Source: an uncultured Collinsella sp.
Lineage (GTDB): Bacteria > Actinomycetota > Coriobacteriia > Coriobacteriales > Coriobacteriaceae
DNA: 28,293 nucleotides
NCBI GenBank assembly: GCA_934654605.1
Contig: CAKUGH010000015.1
Span: 1-28,293 of the forward strand
Direction: 5' to 3'
In this document: positions 6,731 through 14,614 of the stretch, one piece after another
Layout of the letters: each line of letters begins with the position of its first letter
Numbering within the stretch: the stretch's first letter is position 1
Translations under genes and position numbers: made by a program
Notes under the pieces: model-generated
The model's database searches: none
Seen by the model: the letters and a program-made list of their open reading frames with translations, nothing else
What the model was told of the DNA's origin: nothing

Positions 6731-7558
6731 CTACTCGCCCAGCTTGGGATGAAGCAGCGACGGCGCGGCGCCGAGCAGCATCTTAGTGTAGGGATCCTGC
6801 GGGTTTTGGAAGACCTGCTTGGCCTCGCCCTGCTCAACGATCTTGCCGCCATTCATAACGATGATGTCGTCAGAAATGTAGCGGACCGTCTGGATGTCAT
6901 GGCTAATGAACACCATGGCCAGGCCGAGCTCCTTCTTAAGGTCGGTCAGCAGGTTGAGGATCTGCGCGCGGACCGAAACGTCCAGAGCCGAGGTGGGCTC
7001 GTCGGCGATGATAGCGTCGGGGTTCAACGACAGGGCGCGGGCAATTGCCACGCGCTGGCGCTGACCGCCCGAAAGCTGGCCGGGAAGAACCTCAGCGGCA
7101 GAGCTGGGAAGGCCGGTGAGCTCCAGGAGCTCCTTGACGCGCTTCTCCTGCTCGGCCTCGGTACCCAGGTTGTGGACGCGCATGGGGTCGAGCAGCTGCT
7201 CGCGAACGACCATGCGGGGGTTAAGCGCCGTGGCCGGGTTTTGGAACACGACCGAGATGACACGGCCCATGTGACGACGGTCCTCGGCAGTACGCTTGGT
7301 GACGTCCTTGCCCTTAAAGTAGACCTTGCCGCTCGTGGGGGCCTGCAGGCCGCACATGACGTTGGCGGTGGTGGACTTACCGCAACCGGACTCGCCGACG
7401 ATGCCGATCGTCTGGCCGGGCATGAGCTTAATGGTCACACCCTGGACGGCGTGAACCAGGTTGGGGTGCAGAATCGAACCGGTACGGGTCCTAAAGGTGA
7501 CGTGGACATCATCGAGGAAGATGATCGGCTCGACACCGTTGACTGCAGTCTCGCTCAT
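6731..7558 (-). CDS. ABC transporter ATPase, OppF/DppF type
   Basis: 275 aa. It powers, together with the fused subunit upstream, the import of the ligand bound by the lipoprotein. Motifs are Walker A GESGCGKST (55-63), a Q-loop in VFQNPATALNP, signature LSGGQRQR, Walker B AIIADEPTSALD and the switch FISHD. The start ATG abuts the stop of the fused gene (TAGATG), and the ribosome site GGAGGTGAT lies inside the end of that gene, so translation is coupled. The C-terminus is short after DPYTKMLLGAAPSLLHPKLGE and lacks the long extension seen in many OppF proteins. The substrate cannot be read from the ATPase; the operon context suggests sialic acid rather than peptides. Confidence 0.92.
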   Translation of the reverse strand: MSETAVNGVEPIIFLDDVHVTFRTRTGSILHPNLVHAVQGVTIKLMPGQTIGIVGESGCGKSTTANVMCGLQAPTSGKVYFKGKDVTKRTAEDRRHMGRVISVVFQNPATALNPRMVVREQLLDPMRVHNLGTEAEQEKRVKELLELTGLPSSAAEVLPGQLSGGQRQRVAIARALSLNPDAIIADEPTSALDVSVRAQILNLLTDLKKELGLAMVFISHDIQTVRYISDDIIVMNGGKIVEQGEAKQVFQNPQDPYTKMLLGAAPSLLHPKLGE

Positions 7559-9574
7559 CTACATCACCTCCGCGTGAGGGGTCAAACCATTTGCCTTGAG
7601 CACCTCATCGGGGAGCTCGGAATAGAAGTGCTCGGTGCCGGGCACGCGCTTGAAGACCGGACGGGTGTCCAGACCGATGCGCGGATGGCTCGAGCGGGGC
7701 GCGAAGCGATCGCCCTTGGGGAAATCGCGCGGGCTGGGAACGGCGCCGGGAACCTGATGCAGGCGGCCCGAACCGCTCTCGATGGACAGGACGGAACCCA
7801 GAAGACCGCGGGTGTACTCGTGGATCGGGTTGGTGAGCAGCTCCTTGGTGGGCGCCTGCTCGATAACCTGACCGGCGTACATGACCGTGATGTTGTGGGC
7901 AACCTCGGCGACCAGTGCCAGGTCGTGCGAGACGAAGATCATGGCAAAGCCGAGCTTGGCCTGAAGGTCGTTGAGCAGCTTGATGACCTGCTTCTGGACG
8001 GTAACGTCCAGAGCGGTCGTGGGCTCGTCGCAGATGACCAGCTTGGGGTCACGGGTAAGGGCCATAGCGATCAGAACGCGCTGACGCTGACCACCGGAAA
8101 GCTCGTGCGGATAGCTCTCGAGCGTACGCTTGGGGTCGAGGCCAACGAGCTCCAGAAGCTCCTCGGCGCTACGAGTGCCGCCGCGCTTGGTAAGCTGCTT
8201 CATCTGGGCGGAGATGAGCATAGAGGGGTTGAGCGAGGACAGGGCGTCCTGATAGACCATGGCGATATCGGTACCGCGCAGGCCGAACCACTCCTTCTTG
8301 CTCATCTTGAGCAGGTCGCGGCCCTCCCAGAGAACCTCGCCGGAAAGGTGCTCGTCCTCATCGGTCAGGCCCATGATGGCCAGCGTGGTGATGGACTTAC
8401 CGCAGCCAGACTCGCCCACCAGGCCCATGGTCTGGCCAGGACGGACATCGAAGTTGACGTGGTCGACGACGTTGATGTCACCGTGGTGCTCAAACTGGAT
8501 GCAGAAATCACGGACCGAAAGGATCGGCTCAACAGACTCATCGGGCACATGGCGGTCGTTACGCTTGAGCTCGACATCGCGCAGGGCGCCAAGACGGGCG
8601 GACAGGGACTGAGCCTGCTCCTTGTAGGCGCGAACGGGGTCGGAAACCAGCAGGTCGGCCTCACGGCGCTTGGAGGAATCGGTCGGATCCAGGGCGGCGG
8701 AGGGAGCAGCGGCCATGGCGTCGGTAATGCCCTCGGAGAGGATGTTGAGCGCCAGGCAGGTGATCATGATGGCCAGGCCCGGGAACAGTGCCTGCCACCA
8801 ACGGCCGGCAAGGACGCCGCCGCGGGCGTCGGCGAGGATGTTACCCCAGGTAGCGGTGGGCTCCTGGATGCCAGCGCCGATGAAGGTCAGCGAAGCCTCG
8901 AAGATGATGGCGTCGGCGACCAGGGTAACGGTGAAGACCATGATCGGGGCGATGCAGTTACGCAAAACATGCTTGATCAAAATCCACGGAGCCTTGGCAC
9001 CGGAAACGATGACCGCGCGAACATAGTCCTCGCCGTACTCGGACACGATGTTGGCGCGCACGATACGGGCGATCTGCGGGGTGTACATAAAGCCGATGGC
9101 GAAGATGATCGACGGCACGGAGTTGCCCAGAATGGAGACGAACACGGCGGCGAGGGCGATGCCCGGGATGGACATGATGATGTCCAGGATACGCATGATC
9201 GTCTCGGAGACGGCCTTGCGTGAAACTGCCGCAAGAGCGCCCACGACCGAACCGCAGACCAGAGCCATGGCGGTAGCGCCAAAGCCGATGATCAGCGAGT
9301 AACGGCCACCGTAGAGCATACGTGACAGAATGTCGCGGCCCTTATCGTCGGTACCGAAGATAAATCCGTTGCCGGGAGCCTGGCGAGCGGTGAAAATCTC
9401 CACCGGGCTATAGGGGGCAAGCACCGGAGCAAGAATCGCAGTCAGGGCGACCAGCACCAGCACGACGGCGGCGATCTTAGAAGACAGCGTCATCTTCTTC
9501 CAGCCACCGAGCTTGAGCCCCTTGGAGGCAGCTTTCTCGAGCTGCTCGGTTTGCTTCTCTCGAATCTTTACCAT
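7559..9574 (-). CDS. Fused ABC permease-ATPase (DppC-DppD in one chain)
   Basis: 671 aa, ATG at 9574, 3 nt after the permease stop. Residues 30-290 are an OppC/DppC-type inner-membrane permease with about six hydrophobic segments and the EAA loop EYGEDYVRAVIVSGAKAPW (179-197). A linker of about 60 charged residues (290-350) joins it to a DppD-type ATPase: Walker A GESGCGKS (387-394), LSGGQRQR from 492, Walker B VICDEPTTALD, FVSHD, and a C-terminal oligo_HPY region. In many OppD/DppD proteins this tail has Cys residues (GCxFAPRCP); here it reads GDRFAPRSSHP, without them. Such fusions are known in Actinobacteria for family-5 transporters. The frame is continuous, with no sign of a lost stop codon or frameshift. 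Confidence 0.92.
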   Translation of the reverse strand: MVKIREKQTEQLEKAASKGLKLGGWKKMTLSSKIAAVVLVLVALTAILAPVLAPYSPVEIFTARQAPGNGFIFGTDDKGRDILSRMLYGGRYSLIIGFGATAMALVCGSVVGALAAVSRKAVSETIMRILDIIMSIPGIALAAVFVSILGNSVPSIIFAIGFMYTPQIARIVRANIVSEYGEDYVRAVIVSGAKAPWILIKHVLRNCIAPIMVFTVTLVADAIIFEASLTFIGAGIQEPTATWGNILADARGGVLAGRWWQALFPGLAIMITCLALNILSEGITDAMAAAPSAALDPTDSSKRREADLLVSDPVRAYKEQAQSLSARLGALRDVELKRNDRHVPDESVEPILSVRDFCIQFEHHGDINVVDHVNFDVRPGQTMGLVGESGCGKSITTLAIMGLTDEDEHLSGEVLWEGRDLLKMSKKEWFGLRGTDIAMVYQDALSSLNPSMLISAQMKQLTKRGGTRSAEELLELVGLDPKRTLESYPHELSGGQRQRVLIAMALTRDPKLVICDEPTTALDVTVQKQVIKLLNDLQAKLGFAMIFVSHDLALVAEVAHNITVMYAGQVIEQAPTKELLTNPIHEYTRGLLGSVLSIESGSGRLHQVPGAVPSPRDFPKGDRFAPRSSHPRIGLDTRPVFKRVPGTEHFYSELPDEVLKANGLTPHAEVM

Positions 9575-9577
9575 AAT

Positions 9578-10534
9578 CTACACCGTCCTGATGCGCGGGT
9601 TGATGAGCAGGTAGAGCATGTCAACCACGATGTTGATGATGATGAAGGCAAGAGCAACGACGATAACGACGCCCTGAACCAGGTTCGCCTCGTTGCCCTG
9701 AACGCCCTGCAGAATCGCAGTACCCATGCCGGGGAGGTTGAAGATAACCTCGATGACGACGGCGCCGCCCATGAGGTAACCGATCTTAAGACCGAGGGTG
9801 GTGACCGGGGTGATCAGCGCGTTGCGCAGAACGTTGATGCCGACGACGACCTTCTCGGGGACGCCGGCGCCGCGGGCCATGCGGACATAGTCCTTATCGA
9901 GCTCCTCGACCATGGCGGTACGCACGATACGAGTCATCTGACCCGTCAGGGGGAATGCCAAGGCGATGGCGGGCATGATCATACGAGCAAGATAGCCGCC
10001 AGGGTTGGTAGTGAAGTGAGGCAGGGCACCCGAGGCCGGGAGCACCTTAAGGTAGGAGGAGAACAGCAGGATCAACAGAACGGCAAGCCAGAACGACGGG
10101 GTTGCCAGGCCGGCGATGGAGAAGACACGAATCACTTGGTCCGGCCATTTATCGCGATACAGCGCCGCGATGACGCCGAGTAAAAACGAGACGACCGCAC
10201 CGATGGCAAGACCGATGAAGGTCAGCTGCATCGTGACGGGCAGGGCCGTAGAGATGCGCTTGGCAACAGAGTTGCGGGCAGCGCCATAAGTGCCCATGTC
10301 GCCATGGATCAAGTCGCCCATGTAGCGCACGTAACGCACGGGCCAGGGGTCGTCCAGACCATACTTCTCATGGTACTCGGCAACCGCCTCGGGCGAAGCA
10401 CCGTCACCCAACGCCGTGTAGGCGGGGTCGGTCTTGGAGAACGACATAAGGAAGAACACCAAGACGGTGACGCCCAATGCCATGATCGGCAGCGCCACGA
10501 GACGCCTTCCAATCAAACGTAGAAAGTTGTTCAC
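9578..10534 (-). CDS. ABC transporter permease, OppB/DppB type
   Basis: 318 aa from GTG at 10534 (NNFLRLIGRRLVALPIMALG follows), with AAGGGGAGAG six nt upstream. A longer frame to 10636 would cross a palindrome and hairpin and is rejected. It is an inner-membrane permease with an N-terminal transmembrane helix, a periplasmic-type loop (SKTDPAYTALGDGASPEAVAEY region) and five more helices. The EAA loop with DYVRMARGAGVPEKVV lies near residues 220-236, and the C-terminus LYLLINPRIRTV is typical of OppB. It pairs with the permease half of the next gene. It is separated from the binding-protein gene by a strong hairpin and a possible internal promoter, an arrangement that usually makes binding protein more abundant than permease. 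Confidence 0.93.
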   Translation of the reverse strand: MNNFLRLIGRRLVALPIMALGVTVLVFFLMSFSKTDPAYTALGDGASPEAVAEYHEKYGLDDPWPVRYVRYMGDLIHGDMGTYGAARNSVAKRISTALPVTMQLTFIGLAIGAVVSFLLGVIAALYRDKWPDQVIRVFSIAGLATPSFWLAVLLILLFSSYLKVLPASGALPHFTTNPGGYLARMIMPAIALAFPLTGQMTRIVRTAMVEELDKDYVRMARGAGVPEKVVVGINVLRNALITPVTTLGLKIGYLMGGAVVIEVIFNLPGMGTAILQGVQGNEANLVQGVVIVVALAFIIINIVVDMLYLLINPRIRTV

Positions 10535-10568
10535 GTTCTCTCCCCTTTCTTTGTCGGTAGGACCAACT

Positions 10569-10596
10569 GGTATATGAGTATGGATACTCATTACAA
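10569..10596 (-). promoter_or_regulatory. Putative internal promoter with a palindromic operator before the permease gene
   Basis: On the minus strand TTGTAA (10596-10591), a 16-nt spacer and TATACC (10574-10569) resemble -35 and -10 boxes. The spacer is occupied by a perfect inverted repeat, ATGAGTAT-GG-ATACTCAT (10574-10591), which is symmetric on both strands. An operator placed between the two boxes would be classical for a repressor. The boxes are only moderate matches, so the palindrome is more certain than the promoter. Confidence 0.4.
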
Positions 10597-10628
10597 GACC
10601 CGAGCGACGTCGAGGTCGCCCGGGTCTT
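10595..10628 (-). terminator. Hairpin (partial terminator or stabiliser) after the binding-protein gene
   Basis: AAGACCCG-A/G-GCGAC pairs with its complement over 14 bp (one G-U or A-C position) around a 6-nt loop. On the minus strand it is followed by GTAATGAG, without a T-tract; on the plus strand TTTGTTT follows, but no plus-strand gene ends here. It most likely limits transcription into the permease genes or protects the 3' end of the binding-protein message. Confidence 0.55.
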
Positions 10629-10688
10629 TGTTTCAACTATGAGGACGTTGCCTTACGATCGACGCCCTGCATATGACTCAAGCGAGTC

Positions 10689-12302
10689 TTACGCCTTGAC
10701 GGTCGCGACGCCCCTGAAGGACATGCTCGTCGTGCCGATGCCCTTGAAGCCATCGAGGGCCTCGCCGTTGGGCGCGGTGGACGGATCGTCCCAGGAAGCG
10801 GAGACGGTCTTGACGTGAACGACAGGATACAGAACGGCGTTGTCGGCGATGATGTCGAAGCACTCGTTCCACTTCTTCTGCTGCTCGTCGCCCTCGGCGG
10901 CAAGAGCCTCGTCCATGAGACCGTGGAGCTTCTCCCACTCAGCGGACTCCTTCCACGGGCAACGGGTCTGCATCCAGACGTTGTCGCCGTACCACCAGTT
11001 GAGCAGCAGGTCGGGGTCGGCGCCGAAGCAGGACGGATCGCCAGGGGCGAGGAGGATGTCGTAGGCCTCGCCGCCGTCGATGGCAGCGTAGGTGGCAGCC
11101 GAGGTGTCGGTCTGGATGGTCACATCGAAGCCGAGAGCGTCGAGGTCGTTCTTGACCTGAGCAGCCATGCCCTTGATCTGCTCGTTGTCGGTGGTGCGCA
11201 GGGTGATGGCGCCCGGGGTGATGCCAGACTCCTCGATGAGCTTCTTGGCCTTCTTGGCGTCGGTCTTGTACACCGTGGAAGCCTCATGATAGTTCGTGAA
11301 GCTCTTGGGCAGGTAGCAGCTGGCAGCGGTGGCAAGGCCGGCGAAGGTGTTGCTGATCATCTTCTCGGTGTCGAGCGCGTACATGACGGCCTGACGGACC
11401 TTGACGTTGTTCCAAGGCTCCTTGGCGACGTTGAACATAACGAAGCGGGTGCCGAAGCCCTGGACGTTGTCGATCTTGCAGCCAGCGCTCTCGAGCTGGT
11501 CGACGGCGTCAGCGGTGACGAGCTCCATGACGAGCGTGGAGCCCTCCTGCTGAGCGGTGACGCGAGCGGTGGGGTCGGTCAGGATGCTGTACTGGATCTT
11601 CTCATCCTCGGCAGCATACTCGCCGTTGTACTCGGGGTTGGGAACCAGGGTGATCTCGGTATCGGAGATGGCGTCGTACATCCAGGGACCGGAGCCGATC
11701 GGCTGCTTGGCGCGATCCTCCTCGGTCTGGGTGGCAGGGGTGACGCGGATGATTGCCAGACGGTCCTTGAGCAGGGAGAAGTTGGGGACCTTGGTCTTTA
11801 CCGTCACGGTGCTGGCGTCCTTAGCCTCGATGGACTCGAAGGGCTGGAAGAACGGAGCGTAGGTAGCAGAAGCGGCGCAAGCGGTGTAGGAGGCGACGAC
11901 GTCGTCAGCGGTGACCTCAGTGCCGTCGGAGAACTTGGCGCCCTTGCGGATGGTGACCTCGAAGGTGGTGTCGTCCACAGACTTGGGATCGTCGGTGGCG
12001 AGCTCGTTGAAGGTGCTGTAGTCGTGGTAATCGATGCCGTAGAGGCCCTCGATGACGTGCCAGTTAGCACCCAGGCCCACGGCAGAGCCGGTGCTGGCGG
12101 GGTCGAAGCTGGACGGAGCGTAAGCGGAACCAGCGGTGATCACGCCGCCGCCACGGTTGGCAGAATCGGTGGAACCGGAAGCGGAACCCTCGTCGCTAGA
12201 GCTGCCACCGCAGCCGGTGAGACCAAGGCCGGCGACAGCAGCGACGCTGCCGGTGAGGCCGAGGAACGAACGCCTGGACATACCCTTGTTGATGATGGCC
12301 AT
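10689..12302 (-). CDS. Family-5 extracellular solute-binding lipoprotein, probable sialic-acid binder
   Basis: 537 aa, ATG at 12302 with AGGAGA six nt upstream. The N-terminus carries a twin-arginine motif (MSRRSFLG, Arg10-Arg11), a hydrophobic stretch and a lipobox LTGC with Cys31, followed by a Ser/Gly linker, so it is likely a Tat-exported lipoprotein held at the outer face of the membrane. The mature part is an SBP_bac_5 (OppA/DppA) protein: FEVTIRKGAKFSDGTEVTADDVVAS near residues 125-150 and NVKVRQAVMYALDTEKMI are typical. It is the first gene of the operon. Family-5 proteins bind peptides, nickel or sugars; sialate is inferred from the downstream nanA-nanK-nanE set and from described sialate transporters of this type (H. 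ducreyi SatABCD, C. glutamicum SiaEFGI, B. breve nan genes, from memory). Confidence 0.88.
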   Translation of the reverse strand: MAIINKGMSRRSFLGLTGSVAAVAGLGLTGCGGSSSDEGSASGSTDSANRGGGVITAGSAYAPSSFDPASTGSAVGLGANWHVIEGLYGIDYHDYSTFNELATDDPKSVDDTTFEVTIRKGAKFSDGTEVTADDVVASYTACAASATYAPFFQPFESIEAKDASTVTVKTKVPNFSLLKDRLAIIRVTPATQTEEDRAKQPIGSGPWMYDAISDTEITLVPNPEYNGEYAAEDEKIQYSILTDPTARVTAQQEGSTLVMELVTADAVDQLESAGCKIDNVQGFGTRFVMFNVAKEPWNNVKVRQAVMYALDTEKMISNTFAGLATAASCYLPKSFTNYHEASTVYKTDAKKAKKLIEESGITPGAITLRTTDNEQIKGMAAQVKNDLDALGFDVTIQTDTSAATYAAIDGGEAYDILLAPGDPSCFGADPDLLLNWWYGDNVWMQTRCPWKESAEWEKLHGLMDEALAAEGDEQQKKWNECFDIIADNAVLYPVVHVKTVSASWDDPSTAPNGEALDGFKGIGTTSMSFRGVATVKA

Positions 12303-12667
12303 GTCTTCTCCTATCAATAGAGAATCTTACCCGGGAGCACCTAGACTTGCCCCCGCGCAACTTGCGGACGATATATACCTTACCTACCGACAAACCCAAC
12401 TTGGGTGCCGCGCTCGGCGACCGATACATACATCCGCTTGAACGGTTTTTACTACCGTTCACCGAATTCGTTGACAAACGATACGCCAGACAGTATGTAT
12501 CGACGAGGTGAGATATCAGTCTTCGTCAACCCGCAGGATAGCAGGGTTATTCACCATGGTTAGTCAAACGTTTTAGCGTTAATAAAACCCGAAACCGACA
12601 GGTAATCACCGCGAAATAAATGATTGAAAATCGGCCAATCATGTATATCAGTTATTTAGAGACGTGC
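12303..12667. promoter_or_regulatory. Intergenic region upstream of the nan operon, with candidate promoter and palindromes
   Basis: This 365-nt stretch has no supportable gene. On the minus strand TTGGGT (12399-12394), a 16-nt spacer and TATATA (12377-12372) form a candidate promoter for the binding-protein gene, giving a leader of roughly 65 nt. A second candidate is TTGTCA-17 nt-TAGTAA about 90 nt further upstream. Inverted repeats are ACCCAA-C-TTGGGT at 12394-12406 (over the first -35), TGAACGG-9 nt-CCGTTCA at 12439-12461, and CGATACATAC (12422-12431) facing GTATGTATCG (12493-12502). The regulator is not in the window. Triple GGTA just before the -10 recalls E. coli NanR sites but is weak evidence. 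Confidence 0.5.
12611..12642 (-). terminator. Weak terminator after uvrC
   Basis: On the minus strand ATGATTG and CAATCAT form a 7-bp stem (12620-12642) with a 9-nt loop, followed by TTATTTCGC. It begins about 26 nt after the uvrC stop. The stem is AT-rich, so termination may be partial. Confidence 0.4.
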
Positions 12668-14608
12668 TTAGCTTTCGGAACGGTTGGCGGACGCCTCGGC
12701 GCGCTCGGCGTTCCATGCGACGAGTGCCTCGTGGACCGCTTTGGCGACATCGGCCGGAACGCCTCGGACTTCTGCAATCTCTTGCTCGCTCGCCGCGCGC
12801 AAACGCTTCATCGAACCAAAATGGCGCATAATGGCACGTTTTCTAGTGGGCCCCACGCCCGGCACGTCGTCAAGCACCGAAACCGTCATGGCCTTATCAC
12901 GCAGCTCGCGGTGGAACGTGATCGCAAATCGGTGGGACTCATCGCGCACCTGTTTAATCAGATAGAGCGAAGCGGAGCCGGTCGGCAGCACAACGGGGGT
13001 CTCGTCCCAGGGGACGAAAACTTCCTCGTCGGCCTTTGCCAAGCCACAAACTGGTATATCGAGCCCAAGGGCCTCAAGTTGCTTGATTGCGGCGGTCAAT
13101 TGTGGCTTGCCGCCATCGACAACGAGCAAATCGGGGCGCGAGCCAAAGCGCTCGTCGGCCATACGCTCGGGGGCATAGCGTCGACCCAAAACCTCGGACA
13201 TCGACACGAAGTCGTTCGCCTCGTCCAACTCGGCCTGGATTTTAAAGCGACGGTACTGGCTCTTATCGGCACGGCCGTTGGTAAACACCACCATCGAGGC
13301 GACGGTAAAGGTGCCATGCAACGTCGAGATATCAAAGCACTCGATACGCATCGGCGGCGCAGGCAGTGCCAGCGCGCTTTCGAGCTCCAGGAGCGCCTGA
13401 TTGGTGCGATCGTCGGCATACCCCGTACGCATCATGTAGCGCATGAGGGCATGGCGCGCATTTTTGGAAGCCATATCGAGTAGGCGGTGCTTTTCGCCGC
13501 GCTGCGGCCTATGGAGATGGCAAGAGCGCTCACGTTTGCGCGCAAGCCACTCCCCCAGTGCTTCGGCGTCCTCAAGCTCGACAGAGAGATTGATTTCGGC
13601 TGGAATATCAGCTGTCTCATCGTAATAACGCTTAAGAAAGCCCGATTGAAGCTCTTCCTCGTCGACATCCAGGCCCTTATCGAGGATGAACTCGCAAGTT
13701 CGAACCGTTCGGCCCTCGCGAACGACAAAGACGCAGGCGGCAGAGATGGTCTCCTCGCGATAGAAGCCGATGACATCGATATCGACACTCGATGGAAAAA
13801 CGACCTGTTGGCGATCGTCCAGGCCCCTAATGACATCTAGGCGACGTTTGACGCGCGCTGCACGCTCAAAATCGAGCACCTCGGCGGCCTCCGCCATCTC
13901 GGACGAAAGCTCGTCGACGACATCTTTGCGATGGCCCGACAAGAAACGTTCGACACGCTTGACGTTCTTGGCGTAGTCGGCAGGGGAAATCGCGCCGACG
14001 CATGCGCCCGGTCCGCGCCCGACATGGTAGTCAAAACAGGGACGCCCGTTTTGCGCGCAGATCATATTAACGATGTCTTCTTCGCCCTTGTGAGATTCGA
14101 CGATGCGGCGGCAGCGACGCCATTCCGCACAGGATGCCGAGCAAATAGGGATAACCTTGCGCAGCGTATCGATGGTCTCACGCGCCGCACGGCTATCGGT
14201 ATAGGGACCAAAATAACGCGTCCCCGCTTTATGACGCTCGCGCGTGTATTTAATAGCCGGAAACAGGTCGCTCTTGGTAATAGCGATAAAGGGATAGCTT
14301 TTGTCGTCCTTGAGATCGACGTTAAAGTACGGATGGTACTGGCCAATCAGATTGCGCTCGAGCACCAATGCCTCGTGCTCGGTCTCCACCACGATATAGT
14401 CGAAACTCGCCACCAGCTGCATCATGAGCGGAATCTTCTGGCGCTCGTCCCGTAGCGTCACGTATTGACGCATACGGGCACGCAGATTTTTCGCCTTACC
14501 CACATAGATGACATCGCCCTTGGCATCTTTCCAAAGGTAGCAGCCGGGCTGTGTGGGAACGCGCGAAACCTGTTCGGCAAGTGTTGGAATGTTGTCGTGA
14601 CCGGCCAC
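12668..14608 (-). CDS. uvrC: Excinuclease ABC subunit C
   Basis: 646 aa, starting with GTG at 14608, 6 nt after the murJ stop; the ribosome site (AGTAGGT) is weak, so coupling to murJ is likely. UvrC makes both incisions in nucleotide-excision repair after loading by UvrA and UvrB. Domains in order are GIY-YIG nuclease (residues 18-95, GCYLWKDAKGDVIYVGKAKN), the Cys-rich region with SASCAEWRRC and PCFDYHVGRGPGACVG, UVR/UvrB-binding segment near 205-240, RNase-H-like nuclease with IECFDISTLHG and LLVVDGGKPQL, and C-terminal helix-hairpin-helix pair (VLDDVPGVGPTRKRAIMRHFGS). All expected parts are present. In many Actinobacteria uvrC is followed by rapZ; here the next genes in that direction are the nan operon. 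Confidence 0.97.
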   Translation of the reverse strand: MAGHDNIPTLAEQVSRVPTQPGCYLWKDAKGDVIYVGKAKNLRARMRQYVTLRDERQKIPLMMQLVASFDYIVVETEHEALVLERNLIGQYHPYFNVDLKDDKSYPFIAITKSDLFPAIKYTRERHKAGTRYFGPYTDSRAARETIDTLRKVIPICSASCAEWRRCRRIVESHKGEEDIVNMICAQNGRPCFDYHVGRGPGACVGAISPADYAKNVKRVERFLSGHRKDVVDELSSEMAEAAEVLDFERAARVKRRLDVIRGLDDRQQVVFPSSVDIDVIGFYREETISAACVFVVREGRTVRTCEFILDKGLDVDEEELQSGFLKRYYDETADIPAEINLSVELEDAEALGEWLARKRERSCHLHRPQRGEKHRLLDMASKNARHALMRYMMRTGYADDRTNQALLELESALALPAPPMRIECFDISTLHGTFTVASMVVFTNGRADKSQYRRFKIQAELDEANDFVSMSEVLGRRYAPERMADERFGSRPDLLVVDGGKPQLTAAIKQLEALGLDIPVCGLAKADEEVFVPWDETPVVLPTGSASLYLIKQVRDESHRFAITFHRELRDKAMTVSVLDDVPGVGPTRKRAIMRHFGSMKRLRAASEQEIAEVRGVPADVAKAVHEALVAWNAERAEASANRSES

Positions 14609-14614
14609 GCGTAC

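Noticed and set aside
6587..9223. 878-codon open frame on the plus strand
   Set aside because: It lies opposite the two ABC transporter genes, whose motifs are unmistakable; the plus-strand translation is low-complexity with no family resemblance.
10595..10635. Plus-strand terminator (hairpin followed by TTTGTTT)
   Set aside because: No plus-strand gene ends here; the hairpin is better explained as part of the minus-strand operon.
10815..12320. 501-codon plus-strand frame opposite the binding-protein gene
   Set aside because: The Leu/Gly/Val/Asp-rich translation is the antisense pattern of the real gene, which has a lipoprotein signal and ribosome site.
12471..12500. Plus-strand promoter (TTGACA, 17 nt, TATGTA)
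   Set aside because: The -35 is perfect but the -10 is poor and there is no plus-strand gene downstream; the next genes are on the minus strand.
1787..12667. Nan operon as a recent mobile island
   Set aside because: No integrase, transposase, tRNA, flanking direct repeats or obvious change in base or codon use was found; only the gene-order break is suggestive.
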